From: Desulfovibrio sp. UBA4079
GTDB lineage: Bacteria; Desulfobacterota; Desulfovibrionia; Desulfovibrionales; Desulfovibrionaceae
Assembly (NCBI GenBank): GCA_002382645.1
Contig: DFYP01000063.1
Coordinates: 11,622-35,204 of the forward strand
Length of the DNA: 23,583 nt
Direction of reading: 5' to 3'
Shown here: in pieces, positions 21,975 to 23,583 of the stretch
Position numbering within the stretch: position 1 is the stretch's first letter
Layout of the letters: each line of letters starts with the position of its first letter
Position numbers and translations under genes: made by a program
Notes under the pieces: model-generated
What the model was told of the DNA's origin: nothing
Database searches by the model: none
Seen by the model: the letters and a program-made list of their open reading frames with translations, nothing else

Positions 21975-23583
21975 TTTCCACGTCCTCGATGTTCACGAAG
22001 CGCTTCATGAGGTCACCCGTCTCGCTGACCACCTGGAGCAGCGAACCTTGGTAGTTCTTGAGCATGTCGTTGGCCTTGATCCGGGCCTGGACCACGTTGA
22101 TCTTCAAATCCAGGAGCTGGCGGCCGGTGATCCTGCCGCCCTGGTATTCGGTTTCGCCCTTCTGGTAGTTGAGATCCGCCAGGATCACCTCGGTTTCGGC
22201 CAGTTGGAGGAGCGTGGCCTGCTGCTGGGTCTGCATCTTCTGCATGGTCCAGCTGGAATTGAACTTCAACCGGTCGACCTCGTTGCTGAAGTCCGTGCCC
22301 AGCTGGCGCAGCTCGGCCTTGTCCACGCCGCGCAGGGACTCGCCCCACTGCCACAGGGGGATCTGGACGTTGGTGGTCAGGTAATAGCTGTCCTTGTTGC
22401 TGGAGGTGTTGGTGTTCACCTGGTCCGGCCTGCGCACCATGAAGGTCAGCGTGGGCATGAATTTGATCCACTGAGCCTTCACGTCGGCCTTGGCCAGCTC
22501 GGTGCGCACCTCCTGCATGCGCATCTTGATGCTGTTGCGCTGGGCGTAGGCCAGATCGTAGTTCTCGAGCTTGTACAGGGGCAGGACCACGTCCCGGAAC
22601 TGGGGCTGGTCCAGCTTCAGGCGGTCATAGGCCGAGACGCCCATGGTGTCCTTGAGCCCCAGGAGCACTTGGAGCCGCGAGCCCAGGAGGAATTCATATT
22701 CCGCGTGCGCCAGGGCCAGGCGCTGCTGGGCGATGCGGATGTCGATATTGGAGGTCTGGACGTTTTCGAGCCGGGTGGCGTAGATGAGCCCTTTTTCGGC
22801 CAGCTCGATGAGTTCCTTGCGCGCGGCGATCTGGCGATCCAGGTTGTCCAGGGCGATGAAGGCGTTGGCCAGCTGCAGGATGAGTTCTTGCAGGGATAGG
22901 ATCTGGCCCATCTTGGCCAGCTTGGTCACGTCCTTCTGGGTATCGTGCTGCACCCAGGCCGCAATGGGGTTGTAGCTGCCGCTGCTGAGGCCCAGGCTGT
23001 TGTAGGTGTCGCCGACCTTGCGGTATTTGGTTTCCTGCCCGGCGACCAAGCGGTCCGAGGTGACGATGAAGTTCAGGCTGGGGAAGAGCCTGTACCAGGC
23101 GTCCTTCTCGTCCAGCTTGCGGACCTCCACCTCGATGGCCGGGCCCTTGAGGTAGGGGGAGTGCTCCACGGCCAGGCGGACGCAGTCGGAGAGCGTCAGC
23201 GGCGTGTCGCTTCCCGGCTCGAGGGGCGGGAGCGGGGTGTCTCCCGGAGGGGGCGCGGCAGTGGTGTTCTGGTCCGGAACGGGCCGCGGGTTTCCTGCGG
23301 GAGCGTTGGGGACCTCGCCGGACGGAACCGGCCGCAGTGTGCCCAGGGGCAGGGACCCCGGTTTGCTGGCAGGGGGAATGTCCCGGAGCCGCAGGGCCGG
23401 TTCCTGGGCCGGGGCATTGTTCGGGGTCAGGGCCGGGGCCTGGAGGCTTCCGGTGGCCGGGAGCGGCGGCGTGTCGGCCTTGGGCCCGGAGGCCTGGGGC
23501 GCTGGGGCCTGGGGTGCGGCCTGCGCCGCCGCAGGGGCCGGGCGGTTTTCGTAGCGGGCCGAGACAGCGGCCTGTTCCGGCGG
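21967..23583 (-). CDS. TolC-family outer membrane efflux protein with Pro/Ala-rich N-terminal extension, start outside window
   Basis: The frame is open to the last base, giving 538 visible residues with no start. From about residue 129 (LTLSDCVRLAVEHSPYL) it is a TolC/OEP-family protein with two repeats of long helices (LSLQELILQLANAFIALDN; then LPLYKLENYDLAYAQRN) and strand regions such as FPSLNFIV and MPTLTFMV. It forms a trimeric outer membrane channel with a periplasmic tunnel. The first 128 visible residues are Pro/Ala-rich and low-complexity (AAPQAPAPQASGP; TAAPPPGDTPLPPL), unusual before the family's first helix. A GTG at 23169 would give 400 residues but would cut through the conserved first helix, so it is not the start. 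The adaptor gene overlaps its end by 8 bases. Confidence 0.88.
   Translation of the reverse strand, partial: PPEQAAVSARYENRPAPAAAQAAPQAPAPQASGPKADTPPLPATGSLQAPALTPNNAPAQEPALRLRDIPPASKPGSLPLGTLRPVPSGEVPNAPAGNPRPVPDQNTTAAPPPGDTPLPPLEPGSDTPLTLSDCVRLAVEHSPYLKGPAIEVEVRKLDEKDAWYRLFPSLNFIVTSDRLVAGQETKYRKVGDTYNSLGLSSGSYNPIAAWVQHDTQKDVTKLAKMGQILSLQELILQLANAFIALDNLDRQIAARKELIELAEKGLIYATRLENVQTSNIDIRIAQQRLALAHAEYEFLLGSRLQVLLGLKDTMGVSAYDRLKLDQPQFRDVVLPLYKLENYDLAYAQRNSIKMRMQEVRTELAKADVKAQWIKFMPTLTFMVRRPDQVNTNTSSNKDSYYLTTNVQIPLWQWGESLRGVDKAELRQLGTDFSNEVDRLKFNSSWTMQKMQTQQQATLLQLAETEVILADLNYQKGETEYQGGRITGRQLLDLKINVVQARIKANDMLKNYQGSLLQVVSETGDLMKRFVNIEDVENE

Noticed and set aside
22013..23169. GTG at 23169 as the start of the TolC-like gene
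   Set aside because: The frame continues upstream in a conserved family helix (LTLSDCVRLA) immediately before the GTG, so initiation there would delete part of the domain.

Overview
The window is a 23.6 kb, GC-rich stretch in which every gene I can support lies on the minus strand, so transcription runs from base 23583 toward base 1. A TolC-type outer membrane protein and a periplasmic adaptor point to a Gram-negative host. The high GC, the dense sulfotransferase/glycosyltransferase fusions and the protein style recall Desulfovibrio-like sulfate reducers, but that is only an impression. The locus is a surface-polysaccharide (O-antigen, capsule or exopolysaccharide) synthesis, modification and export cluster. 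No tRNA, rRNA, insertion sequence, CRISPR array or convincing terminator was seen.

Layout in transcription order: (a) 23583-21051, export envelope: a TolC-like protein cut by the window edge, with a Pro/Ala-rich N-terminal stretch, then a HlyD-like adaptor. (b) 21043-17334: a sulfotransferase-GT2 fusion and a polytopic GT-C-like protein. (c) After a 108-base spacer, 17225-9675: Wzm-like permease, Wzt-like ATPase, a Methyltransf_24-type protein, a 1086-residue sulfotransferase-GT2-GT4 fusion, a WcbI-family protein and a stand-alone sulfotransferase. (d) 9674-9300: a 375-base interval with a doubtful short, possibly frameshifted ORF. (e) 9299-1, sugar synthesis and decoration: methyltransferase, PglD/NeuD-like protein, PHP phosphoesterase, ATP-grasp ligase, GtrB/ArnC-like glycosyltransferase, DegT aminotransferase, WbqC-family protein, Zn-ribbon C-methyltransferase, nucleotide-sugar dehydratase, an SMR/ArnE-like membrane protein and two more methyltransferases, the last cut by the window start.

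Most junctions overlap (ATGA, GTGA, TTGA or TGATG) or are separated by fewer than 22 bases, so translational coupling in one or a few long transcripts is likely. Start codons had to be corrected in several places: two genes start at TTG and four at GTG.

Working model (inference): a nucleotide sugar is dehydrated, aminated and further modified by the genes at 1-9300. The large fusion proteins assemble the glycan in the cytoplasm and may sulfate it there with PAPS. Wzm/Wzt move it across the inner membrane. The GtrB-like, SMR-like and GT-C-like proteins could add a periplasmic side sugar through undecaprenyl phosphate. The TolC/adaptor pair may provide the exit through the outer membrane, or may belong to a separate secretion system upstream of the window.
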